From JBEBSD01 sp040394475 (GTDB lineage: Bacteria > Bacteroidota > Bacteroidia > Cytophagales > Spirosomataceae), in the NCBI GenBank assembly GCA_040394475.1, contig JBEBSD010000006.1, positions 1-64,000 of the forward strand: a stretch of 64,000 nucleotides of DNA, in the 5' to 3' direction. Of this stretch, positions 1-8,487 are shown piece after piece (the first letter of the stretch is position 1; the number at the start of each line of letters is the position of its first letter). The notes under the pieces are model-generated. The model was not told the origin of the DNA. It saw only the letters and a program-made list of their open reading frames with translations, and made no database searches. The translations under genes were made by a program, and so were the position numbers.

Positions 1-6
1 ATACTA

Positions 7-36
7 GGCCCCATTGGTAACAGTGGGGCCTTTTTT
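7..36 (+). terminator. Rho-independent terminator of a gene upstream of the window
   Basis: The arms GGCCCCA (7-13) and TGGGGCC (24-30) form a stem that can be extended inward by three pairs, including one G-U, around a GTAA loop. Six T follow at 31-36. The T-run lies on the plus-strand side only, so this ends a plus-strand transcript that enters from before the window. It also separates that transcript from the convergent gene ending at 91. Confidence 0.8.
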
Positions 37-90
37 AGTAAGGCAGAAACTCACCCGGACCAGAATTTTCGGATCGTTTTGATGTTCGTA

Positions 91-1380
91 TCAGAAGACG
101 CCTGCATCAATAGCCTCCTGCCAGGCGGTTTCGGGGTGAAAAGCGTCCGCTTCATATAAAGGATTATGAAGTCTCCCATCATTTTTAAAATCCCTGGCAT
201 CCAGGAGCAGTAAGGCACGATTATCGATAATCTTGGGCGTGTTCCGTTGATAGGTCAGTCCGCAAAAAAGGATGCTGCCAAGCAGGAACAGGCCAGTAAA
301 TACGTGTCTGAATAACCTCCCCCTAAACGTATTGATTGTGACCTGATAGAAAAGGATCAGGGCTATAGCGGAGCCGATCTTATAGCGGGGGACTGATGCA
401 GCGGCGAATGAAGAGCGCGAGACGGCAACAGCCAGCGCAGTAGACAGAAGAAACAGAAAAAATGCCAGCCAGAAGTAAGCGTATTGCTGCATTTCAAATC
501 GGTCAAGCGGGGAATTTGCTCCCTTGCTGCGTCGGGTTACGGTCCAGAGCTCTGTAAAGGTGATTGCTGTTATCAGAAAGCCGGCCAGCGTCGGGACAAG
601 GATACCCCCCGGAAACCCTGTTCCTATAAAAGCTCCTATATACCCGAAACCCGACTGAAAAATTTCCGATAGATTAGCGGATCCATCGAAAAGGATTATT
701 GGGGAATGGCGAAAATAGAGATGCGCTGTTAAGTAAGAAGCTGACAGCCAGGCGGCTAATTTTGACCAGCTACCTCTCAGCAGGAAGATAGCGGCACCTG
801 CCAGCCACACCCCGATCCCATTCCCGCTGGTAAAGGTAGTCAGTAGGGCCAATCCGAGAGCTCCGTTAAAATACCACCATTGCCGTCTTCCGGAGGTGTC
901 AGAAAGAACCAGTAACCAGAGTGCCCAACCCGCCCAGCACCAGACACTTAAATTTTGCAGGGCAGCCATTGCAAAAAACGTATTTTCAAAAAATTGCATC
1001 TGAAACAGCAGAAAGGGAATCGGCAAAAAGTAAATACCGTATAACCCGGTCCTTCTGAAACTTTTGTAAAGAAGCCAGCCGATACCCAATAAGGCAAGGT
1101 TTCCCAGAATAATAAGAATCCGAAGATCAACAGGGCCTCCGCTCAGGATGCTTACCAGCCAGGCAATCCCCCTGGTATAGGCAATACGGTGCTCGTTGTG
1201 AAAACCCAACAGAATGTTGGTCGTCTCGGATAAAGAACCTGCTTCATGCAACTTTTTAACCGATGTAAGAATGGCGTCAAAATCATCGAGCTGGGGAACG
1301 TTCACACTAAATAACGACACCCAGGTAAAGTATAGCAAGATCGGAATGAAGCCTGCTAACACAAACGGGTAATAACGCAT
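91..1380 (-). CDS. Multi-pass membrane protein, GT-C-like, unknown function
   Basis: This 429-residue protein has about ten or eleven hydrophobic segments spread along its length, starting with one at residues 3-25. The first large non-membrane loop (about residues 27-70) carries acidic and charged motifs (QLDDFD and FHNEHR). An acidic first loop is typical of GT-C fold glycosyltransferases that use lipid-linked sugars, but I cannot place it in a named family, so this is only a structural suggestion. The ATG at 1380 is preceded by nearly 600 bases without a gene. It is transcribed alone and converges on the terminator at 7-36. Confidence is high that it is a real membrane protein and low for any function. 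Confidence 0.75.
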   Translation of the reverse strand: MRYYPFVLAGFIPILLYFTWVSLFSVNVPQLDDFDAILTSVKKLHEAGSLSETTNILLGFHNEHRIAYTRGIAWLVSILSGGPVDLRILIILGNLALLGIGWLLYKSFRRTGLYGIYFLPIPFLLFQMQFFENTFFAMAALQNLSVWCWAGWALWLLVLSDTSGRRQWWYFNGALGLALLTTFTSGNGIGVWLAGAAIFLLRGSWSKLAAWLSASYLTAHLYFRHSPIILFDGSANLSEIFQSGFGYIGAFIGTGFPGGILVPTLAGFLITAITFTELWTVTRRSKGANSPLDRFEMQQYAYFWLAFFLFLLSTALAVAVSRSSFAAASVPRYKIGSAIALILFYQVTINTFRGRLFRHVFTGLFLLGSILFCGLTYQRNTPKIIDNRALLLLDARDFKNDGRLHNPLYEADAFHPETAWQEAIDAGVF

Positions 1381-1977
1381 GGTGTTAAGAGTTAGAGGAG
1401 TAAGGGGTGGTAAGTTAAGTATTTTACGAAAAATATTCCAGAAAGTATCGCATAAATGAGTAAGCGGTCATTCGGGGGAACGGGCGTTTGGGGAATGGGG
1501 ATCGCCGTAACCGCATTTTTATCCGACCTCTGAGCCTTCTGTGCTTTTTCTCGCCGGGACAGCATGCAGACAAACCGGGAGGATTCCGGAGGGGCGCTAT
1601 CCCCTGGTAGCAGAGAGCCGCTATTTGCCGGACTTCCACGCTTGGGCAGCTCAAATACCAGGTTTTCCGTATACAAATACCCGGTTTTCCGACATTGCGT
1701 TTACAGCTGGGTGTTAGTTACTTTGCATATCGTAGATCACATAGAAATCAACATTGAAAAATGCACAGAACAGCCCCATTTTAAGAGATTATTTGCGGTC
1801 GAAGTACAGAGGGGAGAGCTAACTATTTGATGTAGATATCGCTGTATGAATTGGCGATTGTTCCAATTTCTGATCCAATCTATAACCGATTTTTCGATTG
1901 TATTATAAGATCGTGATTGCATGTCCGGAAGATTATTAAAGTAACTATTTTTTATTTAGAATATCTCAACCAAGATT
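1381..1977. other. Intergenic region between divergent genes
   Basis: About 600 bases lie between the divergent genes starting at 1380 (minus) and 1978 (plus). The short open frames here overlap each other on both strands, have biased composition, and resemble no family I know, so I regard the stretch as non-coding. It presumably holds both promoters. The only clear structure is a pair of direct repeats at 1652-1691, listed separately. Confidence 0.5.
1652..1691. repeat. Two 18-bp direct repeats with 22-bp period
   Basis: The block CAAATACCAGGTTTTCCG (1652-1669) recurs as CAAATACCCGGTTTTCCG (1674-1691) with one mismatch, separated by TATA. The 22-bp period is about two helical turns, so both copies face the same side of the DNA, as in paired activator sites. 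No function is shown by the sequence itself. Confidence 0.6.
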
Positions 1978-3075
1978 ATGAAGTCTTTTATATCGTCGAT
2001 CGCTATGATGTTTCTAATGCTAACTTTGATAGCATGTAAATCTGATACAGACCCGGATCCCGCTGCCTCCACGGACCCGGATTCAGAAAATCTTCCGTCA
2101 GATAATTTAAAAAGCCAATTGTGTAAGAACGGTTTAATAACAGGGTCATATCTCGATCAATACGACGCTAACGGAATATTGGTAAAATTTCATACTTTGT
2201 ACGAATACAAATTTGATTCCGAAGATCGAATCTCTCAGATCACACAGCGTTATGTGGGAGACTATCTCAAAGGAATCATAAAATCGTATAGATTCATATA
2301 CAACGATCAGGGATATCTGATTTCAAAAACGTGTGATCTCAATCATACTACTTTGCCGGTGGGGGGAGGGCATAACACGACGGATGAGCATTACGAGTAT
2401 TCTTCTGGCCGCTTAACAAAAATCATCTCAGAAACCCGGTACCATACGACAAACGGGGTCACCAGCACTAACGAAAGCTCTGTCATATATCAATATGACG
2501 CCCAAGGTAGAATTATCAGCGACGGAAGGTATCGATTTGGATATAGCGCTGACAACACCATTGTTAGCTTCGGGCATCTCTCTGGCCCAGAGTCATTTAT
2601 CGTAACTGATGGCCGAATATCCAGTTCACAATCAGGAAATCAGAACGAAGTCAGATTCTCCTATAATGAGGAGGGTAATTTATTTAAGGAAGAGTTTTGG
2701 GAAGAAGGGAAAATCGCCTATACGCGGCAGTTTCTTTGGGACAGTAAAAAAGCGCCGATTTCTATACTGGGAAATTTTTTTTCCTATAATACTACAATCG
2801 GACATGACGACATCCTAAGTTTGAGTAAGTCAATATATCATCTTTATTTTAAGGGGTGGCCTGAGCTTCCAAAGCCTCTTGGAAAGCAGGGTAATAACCT
2901 GTTGCGCATCAATGACATAAGTCATGTGGGAGGTCCATCTCCTTTTCAATCCTACACCAACGAACTAAACTATAGTCTGTCCGGCTTTCCTATCTCAGGT
3001 GAATCAATGATTAGGGTTCCTTTCACCGGTAGCTTAAACGTATATAATCTTATTAGTTTCGAATATTGTAATTAA
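1978..3075 (+). CDS. Lipoprotein with YD/RHS-like repeats
   Basis: This 365-residue protein begins with a lipoprotein signal peptide with lipobox LIAC and acylated Cys20. An Asp/Pro/Ser-rich linker to about residue 45 follows. The rest is built of short tyrosine-rich beta repeats of the form YxYDxxGRI (for example EYKFDSEDRI, FIYNDQGYLI, YQYDAQGRII, FSYNEEGNLF), spaced roughly 25-45 residues apart. This is the pattern of YD/RHS-like and DUF4595-type Bacteroidota lipoproteins. It is expected at the cell envelope, probably with a structural or binding role. No enzymatic residues can be recognised. It stands alone, with about 390 bases to the next gene. The GC content looks lower than in the flanking genes, which hints at acquisition by transfer. 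Confidence 0.75.
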   Translation: MKSFISSIAMMFLMLTLIACKSDTDPDPAASTDPDSENLPSDNLKSQLCKNGLITGSYLDQYDANGILVKFHTLYEYKFDSEDRISQITQRYVGDYLKGIIKSYRFIYNDQGYLISKTCDLNHTTLPVGGGHNTTDEHYEYSSGRLTKIISETRYHTTNGVTSTNESSVIYQYDAQGRIISDGRYRFGYSADNTIVSFGHLSGPESFIVTDGRISSSQSGNQNEVRFSYNEEGNLFKEEFWEEGKIAYTRQFLWDSKKAPISILGNFFSYNTTIGHDDILSLSKSIYHLYFKGWPELPKPLGKQGNNLLRINDISHVGGPSPFQSYTNELNYSLSGFPISGESMIRVPFTGSLNVYNLISFEYCN

Positions 3076-3465
3076 TGTCACTACTTTTTTAAAAATAGCT
3101 ATAATTAATTATTGTTTTGTCATGAAAACATGGCTCAGAGGATGACGCAATGCTATAGTTAACATGCCTGTTGAATTGAAAATTCCGAAGAGAAAAGTCA
3201 AGCAGTTTGCGGTCAATTTCGTGAGATTGAAGTTTCAAAAACACTGTTATTGGTCGTGCAGCGATACACACCGGACATGATTCTCGTTGAAGGGGGACTT
3301 TTACTATGGGAAGTAATAGCCTGCACTTCAATGAGAAACCGGCACATTCCGTATATTTGGATAGTTTAGTATCAGTAGAACACCTGTAACCGTTAGTATG
3401 TACGAAGCGTTTTGTATGAGTATGGGGCATGACTGCATTTTTGAAATAACAATAGTACCTAACTG
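3076..3465. other. Intergenic region, no gene seen
   Basis: About 390 AT-rich bases separate the lipoprotein gene and the response regulator. The overlapping reverse-strand frame of 113 codons has no recognisable family and an unusual amino-acid composition, so it is not called. The region should hold the promoter of the two-component pair. I see no convincing terminator hairpin. Confidence 0.4.
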
Positions 3466-4113
3466 ATGTCCCACCCCGTCACTATTCTCCTTATCGATGA
3501 CCATCCGATGGTAGCGGAAAGCCTGGCGAACGCCCTGTCGGGTTTTTCCGATCTGGAGGTGAAAGGCGCCTTGACAGAATCTTCGGATGCGCTGAATTTT
3601 CTTGATAATAATCCGGTGGAAGTGGTTGTCATGGACATCCAGATGCAGGGCCAGGATGGCATTGCGGCTTCTGTTGTCATTCGGAAGAAAATGCCGGCTG
3701 TCAAAATTCTTTTTTTGTCATTACTGGAAGACGCCGTTACCATCCGCGCAGCCCTGGCTGCCGGGAGCAGCGGATATATCACCAAGCGTTCAACCATACA
3801 GGAACTGCGGGACGCTATCCTTACGGTCGCTGCCGGAAGGAAGTACTTCAGCGAGCAGATTGTCAAAAGCCTGGCAAATGCCGCTGAGCCGGATGGTAAC
3901 CGCAACACCCCTCAATGGATAGAAGGGGTTTCGGTACGAGAACTCGAAATTGCCGGATTAATCGCCCAGGGACTGACTACCGAAGAAATAGCGGATAAAA
4001 TATATCTTTCGGTGAATACGGTGGAGTCTTACCGCGGTAAGCTGATTAAAAAGCTCGGGGTGAAAAATTCGGCGGAACTCGCCGCCTGGGCGGTCAAAAA
4101 CGGAGTGGCTTAA
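3466..4113 (+). CDS. NarL/LuxR-type response regulator
   Basis: This 215-residue protein has a CheY-like receiver at about residues 5-120 and a LuxR-type helix-turn-helix at about 150-212. The receiver has the acidic pair Asp11-Asp12, the phospho-acceptor Asp57 in VVVMDIQM and the conserved Lys107 in SGYITK. The HTH carries the usual pattern SVRELEIAGLIAQGLTTEEIA followed by LSVNTVESYRGKLIKKL, typical of DNA binding in this family. The stop is directly followed by the sensor kinase gene, so the two form one transcription unit and almost certainly a cognate pair. The signal is unknown. The domain order and all key residues are intact. Confidence 0.93.
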   Translation: MSHPVTILLIDDHPMVAESLANALSGFSDLEVKGALTESSDALNFLDNNPVEVVVMDIQMQGQDGIAASVVIRKKMPAVKILFLSLLEDAVTIRAALAAGSSGYITKRSTIQELRDAILTVAAGRKYFSEQIVKSLANAAEPDGNRNTPQWIEGVSVRELEIAGLIAQGLTTEEIADKIYLSVNTVESYRGKLIKKLGVKNSAELAAWAVKNGVA

Positions 4114-4224
4114 TTGGGGAAATCCTCCAACAGGAACGATATATTTCTGATAATTTTCCTATTTTTATTTTCGAACGGACCTCACTCCCGTTGCCGGAAT
4201 ATAATCGTTATCAATGGTTACGCT

Positions 4225-6042
4225 ATGCGCCTCTTACTGCTGCTCTTACTTTCTTTTGACACACTCGCACAAATATACCCGAAAGATAGTCTTGAATCCG
4301 ACTTCAGGCGCCTGAAGCGCCTAGCGCCGTCGGCGGTGCGGGATAGTATGCTGATGTCCACGCTCAACCACCTGGCACCCTATGACCATGGGGAAATTGG
4401 ACACCGATATATCGATTCGCTGAAACAGTATGCCGGGCTGACCCAAAACGAAAGAGGGATGTTTTTGCATGACGTTTGGCGGGGAAACCATCTGGCATTG
4501 AGCGGAGAACATGCCGAGGGCATGAAATTGCTTACCCGGGCCGCCGAAGGGCTTGAGAAAAGAGGCTGTTACGGCGAAGCCGCATTCGCCTATTTGCGGA
4601 TAGGAGCTATCGGCGTTTATATGCATGCCAGTACCCAAAGTCCGGTAGATCCGCTTCAGTATTACGAGAAAGCGTTGGCGTTAGCAGAAAAAGGAAACGA
4701 TGTCCCGGAGCAAATCCGGGTGTACACTTATCTGGATTACTACTACACCGAGAAAAAGAAAATGCCCGATGCAGCAATTGAGATTTCCAGGAAAGGGATT
4801 CAAGTAGTCAAAAGGACCGGCTTGGCGCTACCCAGATGGTATGCGTTTCACCGGTCTTTGGGCGCGGCGTATCTGCTGATGGGAGAAGAAGAAAAGGCCA
4901 GAATTCAGTTTGACAGCAGCCTTGTATTGGCGCGAAAATACGCAGTGGATAAAGAAAACACAATTGTCCGTGTCGAAAGCGATATCTGGAGAAGAATGGC
5001 TGTTTATGCGTTGGAAAAGAAACGATTTGATAATGCGATGCTTTACGCGCGTAAAGGAAGAGAGGCAATTGAAAAATGGGTGGACGGCGTATTGAGCGCC
5101 GATGCTGTACAAATCACGGCCGAATTATTGGAAGTCAGTTATGTAGCCTGCAGGAACAGCAACCGCCCGGATTCGGCCTTGTATTTTCTGGAAGAATTGA
5201 ACGTGGCCAAAAGCAAAATACTGCAGGGAGAACAGGACAAAACCTATCATGATCTTAGCATCAAGTATGAAACTGAACAAAACAAACTCCGTATTGCAAC
5301 CCTGGAAAACGAAAACCTCAGAAGCCGGAACCTCGCTTTCGGGGGTATCGGGATATTGCTGCTAACGATTCTCAGCGTGATGCTTTGGTCGAACCGTAAC
5401 CTGAGAATAAAGAACCGCGAGATTAACCAGGCCCTTTTGAAGGGGCAAATGGGGGAGCGGGATCGCATTGCCGCCAATTTGCACGACAACCTTGGCAGTA
5501 TGCTCAGCGCTATAAGGTGGAATCTCCAGGCAATGGAACAAGCACATTCCAATGGCGCCGAAAATGTCAGTTACAAGCGATTGGAGAGTATGGTGACAAA
5601 CTTGTACGACGAAGTCCGGGAATTGTCTCACAACATGACATCAAAGGTTGTTCGGGAAAACGGGCTCGAAATGGCTTTGAAGCTAATGGCAGCAAGCCTG
5701 AATGACGCGGGTAAAACAAAGTTTGAACTATTGCTTTGCTATCCTATTCCCCTGTTTAGCCGCGAATACGCTCATGCAGTGTACAGTATTGTGTTCGAGC
5801 TATGTACTAATATTTTAAAACATGCTCAGGCGTCTGCTTCTTTGATTCGTTTTGAGGCAACAAGAGATTTGTTGACCATTGAAGTGGAAGACGATGGAAT
5901 TGGTATGCGCCTCCTGGAAGGGAAAAAAGGAAATGGCCTTGGAAACGTAAAGCAGCGGGTATCGGCGCTGGGCGGCCATTTTCATATGGCGCCTCGTGAA
6001 CCGGATGGTACGCGGGTAACAATTATCGCGCCACTGGAATAA
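4225..6042 (+). CDS. TPR-containing sensor histidine kinase (HisKA_3 type)
   Basis: I take the ATG at 4225, giving 605 residues, because it opens directly into a signal peptide (a run of leucines ending SFDTLAQ). The frame stays open back to a TTG at 4114, but that extension reads as untranslated leader. Residues about 20-340 are helical repeats of TPR character and should be periplasmic. One membrane segment lies at about 370-388. A coiled linker follows, then the HisKA_3 phospho-acceptor motif RIAANLHDNLGS with His420. The HATPase has an N-box (ELCTNILKHA, about 525) and G-boxes (EDDGIGM, GLGNVKQRV). This architecture is the common Bacteroidota partner of LuxR-type regulators, here the gene immediately upstream. 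The ligand sensed is not evident. Confidence 0.9.
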   Translation: MRLLLLLLLSFDTLAQIYPKDSLESDFRRLKRLAPSAVRDSMLMSTLNHLAPYDHGEIGHRYIDSLKQYAGLTQNERGMFLHDVWRGNHLALSGEHAEGMKLLTRAAEGLEKRGCYGEAAFAYLRIGAIGVYMHASTQSPVDPLQYYEKALALAEKGNDVPEQIRVYTYLDYYYTEKKKMPDAAIEISRKGIQVVKRTGLALPRWYAFHRSLGAAYLLMGEEEKARIQFDSSLVLARKYAVDKENTIVRVESDIWRRMAVYALEKKRFDNAMLYARKGREAIEKWVDGVLSADAVQITAELLEVSYVACRNSNRPDSALYFLEELNVAKSKILQGEQDKTYHDLSIKYETEQNKLRIATLENENLRSRNLAFGGIGILLLTILSVMLWSNRNLRIKNREINQALLKGQMGERDRIAANLHDNLGSMLSAIRWNLQAMEQAHSNGAENVSYKRLESMVTNLYDEVRELSHNMTSKVVRENGLEMALKLMAASLNDAGKTKFELLLCYPIPLFSREYAHAVYSIVFELCTNILKHAQASASLIRFEATRDLLTIEVEDDGIGMRLLEGKKGNGLGNVKQRVSALGGHFHMAPREPDGTRVTIIAPLE

Positions 6043-6589
6043 GTATTACTATTCTTGGTTCAACTTTATCTGAACTTCTGTGCTTTAAGTTTATTTCCGG
6101 TGCAGCTTCTGTGTACATATTTTGTATAAGGTTCAGTACGCAGGCCCGAATAATCTTTCATCGGATAGTCAACCGGATCACAGTACCGGACCACAAATCT
6201 CAGATCATTTTCTCCGTGCTTTCTTCTATGTTTTTACCTCTGTGCCCTCCGTGTTACTTTTTCCCGGTTCCCGGTGACTTGAAAAACCACCGGCGCCTGG
6301 GCTGCCGGTGGCGGGTCATAGTGGTGAATGTTGATGAAGTATATCGCGCATCAATCCCTTTCTGCTTAAAAAGGGATTAACAGCCGTTCCGGAAGGAGAA
6401 TTCTTACTGGTAAATGTGCGTGTGTCGCTCAAACGGATAATGGTGTATCACTAAAGAACAGGTATTTCCGGAACCTCATTCAGAAGTTGAGACGTCGGAA
6501 AAGCGGCCGGGTCACGGATTGATGACAACTATTTTACAATTTATTTTGGGGAAAGTTGTTATAACAGTCGACGGGCTGTCGAAAACGGG
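6043..6589. other. Intergenic region with hairpins, no gene
   Basis: About 550 bases lie between the convergent kinase gene and the TIGR02757 gene. Besides the minus-strand terminator at 6282-6311, a second hairpin has arms AATCCCTTT (6353-6361) and AAAGGGATT (6370-6378) with an 8-base loop and no T-run. The 89-codon frame at 6111-6380 begins at a poor context and resembles nothing, so it is not called. Confidence 0.45.
6282..6311 (-). terminator. Rho-independent terminator, minus strand
   Basis: Perfect 8-bp arms CCACCGGC (6287-6294) and GCCGGTGG (6304-6311) flank a 9-base loop. On the minus strand the stem is followed by TTTTT (complement of 6282-6286). It would end the transcript of the four-gene minus-strand cluster, with a long 3' untranslated tail of about 280 bases after the stop at 6590. 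Confidence 0.6.
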
Positions 6590-7375
6590 CTACAGTTCTC
6601 CTTCCACACCCAGACCAAAGAGCGCAAAATCATACTTAACCGGATCGTTGGGGTCTAAAAGACGCAGGTTTTCGGTAAGCTCCAGGGCGGTCTGCCAATC
6701 GGCCTTCGGACGGGTAATCAGTCCGAGATGACGGGCCACTCTTTCTACATGGACATCACAGGGGCAAACCAGTTGTGCGGGACGAATGCGTTTCCAGAGA
6801 CCGAAATCAACGCCGTATGCATCCTGCCGGACCATCCAGCGCAGGAACATATTGAGTCGTTTACAGGCTGATTGACGCGCCGGGGTTGCGATGTGCTTCC
6901 GGGTACGATCGGGGAAAAACGGGGAGGTGGAAAAGTAGTGATTAAAACCCGTCAGCCCTTGTTCTATGGTGGGATCTGAGGGTGAAATCGTTCTTACAAA
7001 GGCATCCTCCAGGCTGTTGTATTGCTGATAATGCTGCTGAAGGAAATGTAAAAAGTAAAGGGTATCGGTTGCATTGAAGGTGCGGTGCCTGAAGGCGGTA
7101 AAAGGTTTCAGGTCACCGTCGGTGTGATGACGGATAAAATCGTAGGGAGCATTGTCCATACACGCAATAAGCTCCCGGCACTTGGCGATAATGGTCTTGC
7201 GTTGTCCCCATGCCAGTATGGCGGCAAAGAATCCTGTTATTTCGATATCCTGCATCCGGCTGAACTGGTGCGGAATGCTAACCGGGTCGTTGGGAATGAA
7301 TCGGGGCACATTAAATTGTCTGAATTTCGATTCAAGCAATTCTGCGATATGTCCCGGAATAACAGCCTTCTGCAC
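6590..7375 (-). CDS. TIGR02757 (DUF2400) family protein
   Basis: This 261-residue protein matches the Bacteroidota TIGR02757/DUF2400 family, with the hallmark stretches FFAAILAWGQRKTI, the central RLNMFLRWMVR and the C-terminal CPCDVHVERVARHLGL. The fold is distantly reminiscent of helix-hairpin-helix DNA glycosylases, but the biochemical role is unknown, so no reaction is assigned. The start is a GTG at 7375, one base after the TAA of the small membrane protein upstream (7377-7379), which implies translational coupling. It is the last gene of the cluster that begins with the DUF4905 gene. Confidence 0.85.
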   Translation of the reverse strand: MQKAVIPGHIAELLESKFRQFNVPRFIPNDPVSIPHQFSRMQDIEITGFFAAILAWGQRKTIIAKCRELIACMDNAPYDFIRHHTDGDLKPFTAFRHRTFNATDTLYFLHFLQQHYQQYNSLEDAFVRTISPSDPTIEQGLTGFNHYFSTSPFFPDRTRKHIATPARQSACKRLNMFLRWMVRQDAYGVDFGLWKRIRPAQLVCPCDVHVERVARHLGLITRPKADWQTALELTENLRLLDPNDPVKYDFALFGLGVEGEL

Positions 7376-7376
7376 G

Positions 7377-7589
7377 TTAAGAGCGGATAAACAATTTTCC
7401 GATCAGGTAGGTAATGCCCCGGGAAATTGTCGAAAAGACCAGCACAATGCCTGAGAATAAAAACGTAAATACAGCAATGAACGGGTAGAAAAGCGTAAAC
7501 ATGACCATCCATGCTTTATAGCCGGCGGTGTTTTTAAGCTCGTCGCGTTCTTTTTCTCTGCGGGATTTATAGCGTATTGGTTTTTCCAT
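7377..7589 (-). CDS. Small basic membrane protein, 70 residues
   Basis: The ATG at 7589 gives 70 residues: a charged N-terminus (EKPIRYKSRREKERDELK) followed by one or two membrane segments at about residues 27-60. The frame is open further upstream, but that part overlaps the end of the LysM gene in another frame, so the internal ATG is preferred. The start lies 13 bases after the LysM stop, and the stop abuts the TIGR02757 GTG. I do not recognise a named family. The packing between two recognised genes is the main argument that it is real. Confidence 0.75.
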   Translation of the reverse strand: MEKPIRYKSRREKERDELKNTAGYKAWMVMFTLFYPFIAVFTFLFSGIVLVFSTISRGITYLIGKLFIRS

Positions 7590-7602
7590 TATAAATAAGT
7601 TA

Positions 7603-8487
7603 TTAACGAATGGGCTCATGATAAGAGATGACAGCCCTGAAGCGCCTTGTGTCGGGTGAGATTTTATCGAAAGCCCTGCCGGAGAGCTTGATGACAATAT
7701 CTTCATTGACACTGGTGTCCGGTATCCGGCCAATTACTTTTGCCCAGATGATTTCCTGGTTGAATTCATTCTTGACTTCGACCAATGTTCCGATCGGAGC
7801 ATCCCGGTGGAGGGCAAGGTACTTGGTCGTGGAACTTTCGTTCGCATCTATTTTTTCTGCAAGCCCTTGCTGGGTCACCGGTCTGACAGCGCCTTCCTTA
7901 GGTGACACTGTGGTGCTGAGGATCGGTTTGATCACTTTCTCGGCAACCGGCATCGCTTTAACGCTGTCGGCAGCAACCGTTACCATCGGCGGTTGCCTCG
8001 ATTCGCTGAATTTCCTGCCGGATACAATCAAAACCTGCCCCAGCATGATATTATCCGATTGCATGTCGTTCCAGTTACGGACATCGGCCTGTGAGACACC
8101 ATATCGTGCTGCGATGCTGTAGAGCGTTTGCCCTACCTCCACGGTATGCGTTCCAACCGCTGACGCTTCTGCGAGGGGCCTGGCCGGAGCCGCCGCCGTT
8201 TCCTTGCCGGTTCCGGCAGGCTTCCGGTACCGGGAATAGGGTACCTGTATAACCGTATTGACTTTTAATTGATCGTTTCCGCTATTCGCCTCTTTGATGG
8301 CAGCAACACTCGTCCCGTACCGACGTGAAACAGCGTATAAGGTTTGCCCTGCTTCTACCTGGTGCAATACAAATAACTTTCCGTTCACCCATTTATGACC
8401 GACGGAATCCATCCGGGTCACAACGGTATGAGCAGATGCGTCCGTGAGTGCGATACTTAGGGTTATTAATGAAATTAAATATTTCAT
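7603..8487 (-). CDS. Secreted protein with two LysM domains and an RlpA-like C-terminus
   Basis: This 294-residue protein has a signal peptide (about residues 1-19). Two LysM modules follow at about 42-84 (HQVEAGQTLYAVSRRYGTS) and 113-156 (HTVEVGQTLYSIAARYGVS), then a low-complexity linker and a C-terminal region at about 224-294. In that region the GTLVEVKNEFN, AKVIGRIPD, IVIKLSGRAFD order is that of RlpA-like double-psi beta-barrels. LysM modules bind peptidoglycan, and RlpA-like barrels can bind or cleave glycan strands. The lytic Asp/His pair is not evident, so binding or scaffolding in the periplasm is the safer reading. The ATG directly abuts the stop of the DUF4905 gene upstream, so the two are co-transcribed. 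Confidence 0.85.
   Translation of the reverse strand: MKYLISLITLSIALTDASAHTVVTRMDSVGHKWVNGKLFVLHQVEAGQTLYAVSRRYGTSVAAIKEANSGNDQLKVNTVIQVPYSRYRKPAGTGKETAAAPARPLAEASAVGTHTVEVGQTLYSIAARYGVSQADVRNWNDMQSDNIMLGQVLIVSGRKFSESRQPPMVTVAADSVKAMPVAEKVIKPILSTTVSPKEGAVRPVTQQGLAEKIDANESSTTKYLALHRDAPIGTLVEVKNEFNQEIIWAKVIGRIPDTSVNEDIVIKLSGRAFDKISPDTRRFRAVISYHEPIR

Noticed and set aside
1392..1830. Open frames of 76-94 codons on both strands between the first two genes
   Set aside because: They overlap each other, have no family resemblance and low plausibility of composition. The region is better read as promoter DNA.
3089..3430. 113-codon reverse-strand frame
   Set aside because: No recognisable motif, Cys/His/Ser-rich nonsense-like composition, and it lies in the expected promoter region of the two-component genes.
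4114..4224. TTG-initiated extension of the sensor kinase
   Set aside because: The ATG at 4225 gives a clean signal peptide. The extension would place two hydrophobic stretches in front of it without family support.
6111..6380. 89-codon frame downstream of the kinase
   Set aside because: Contains the terminator hairpin of the opposite strand and resembles no protein.
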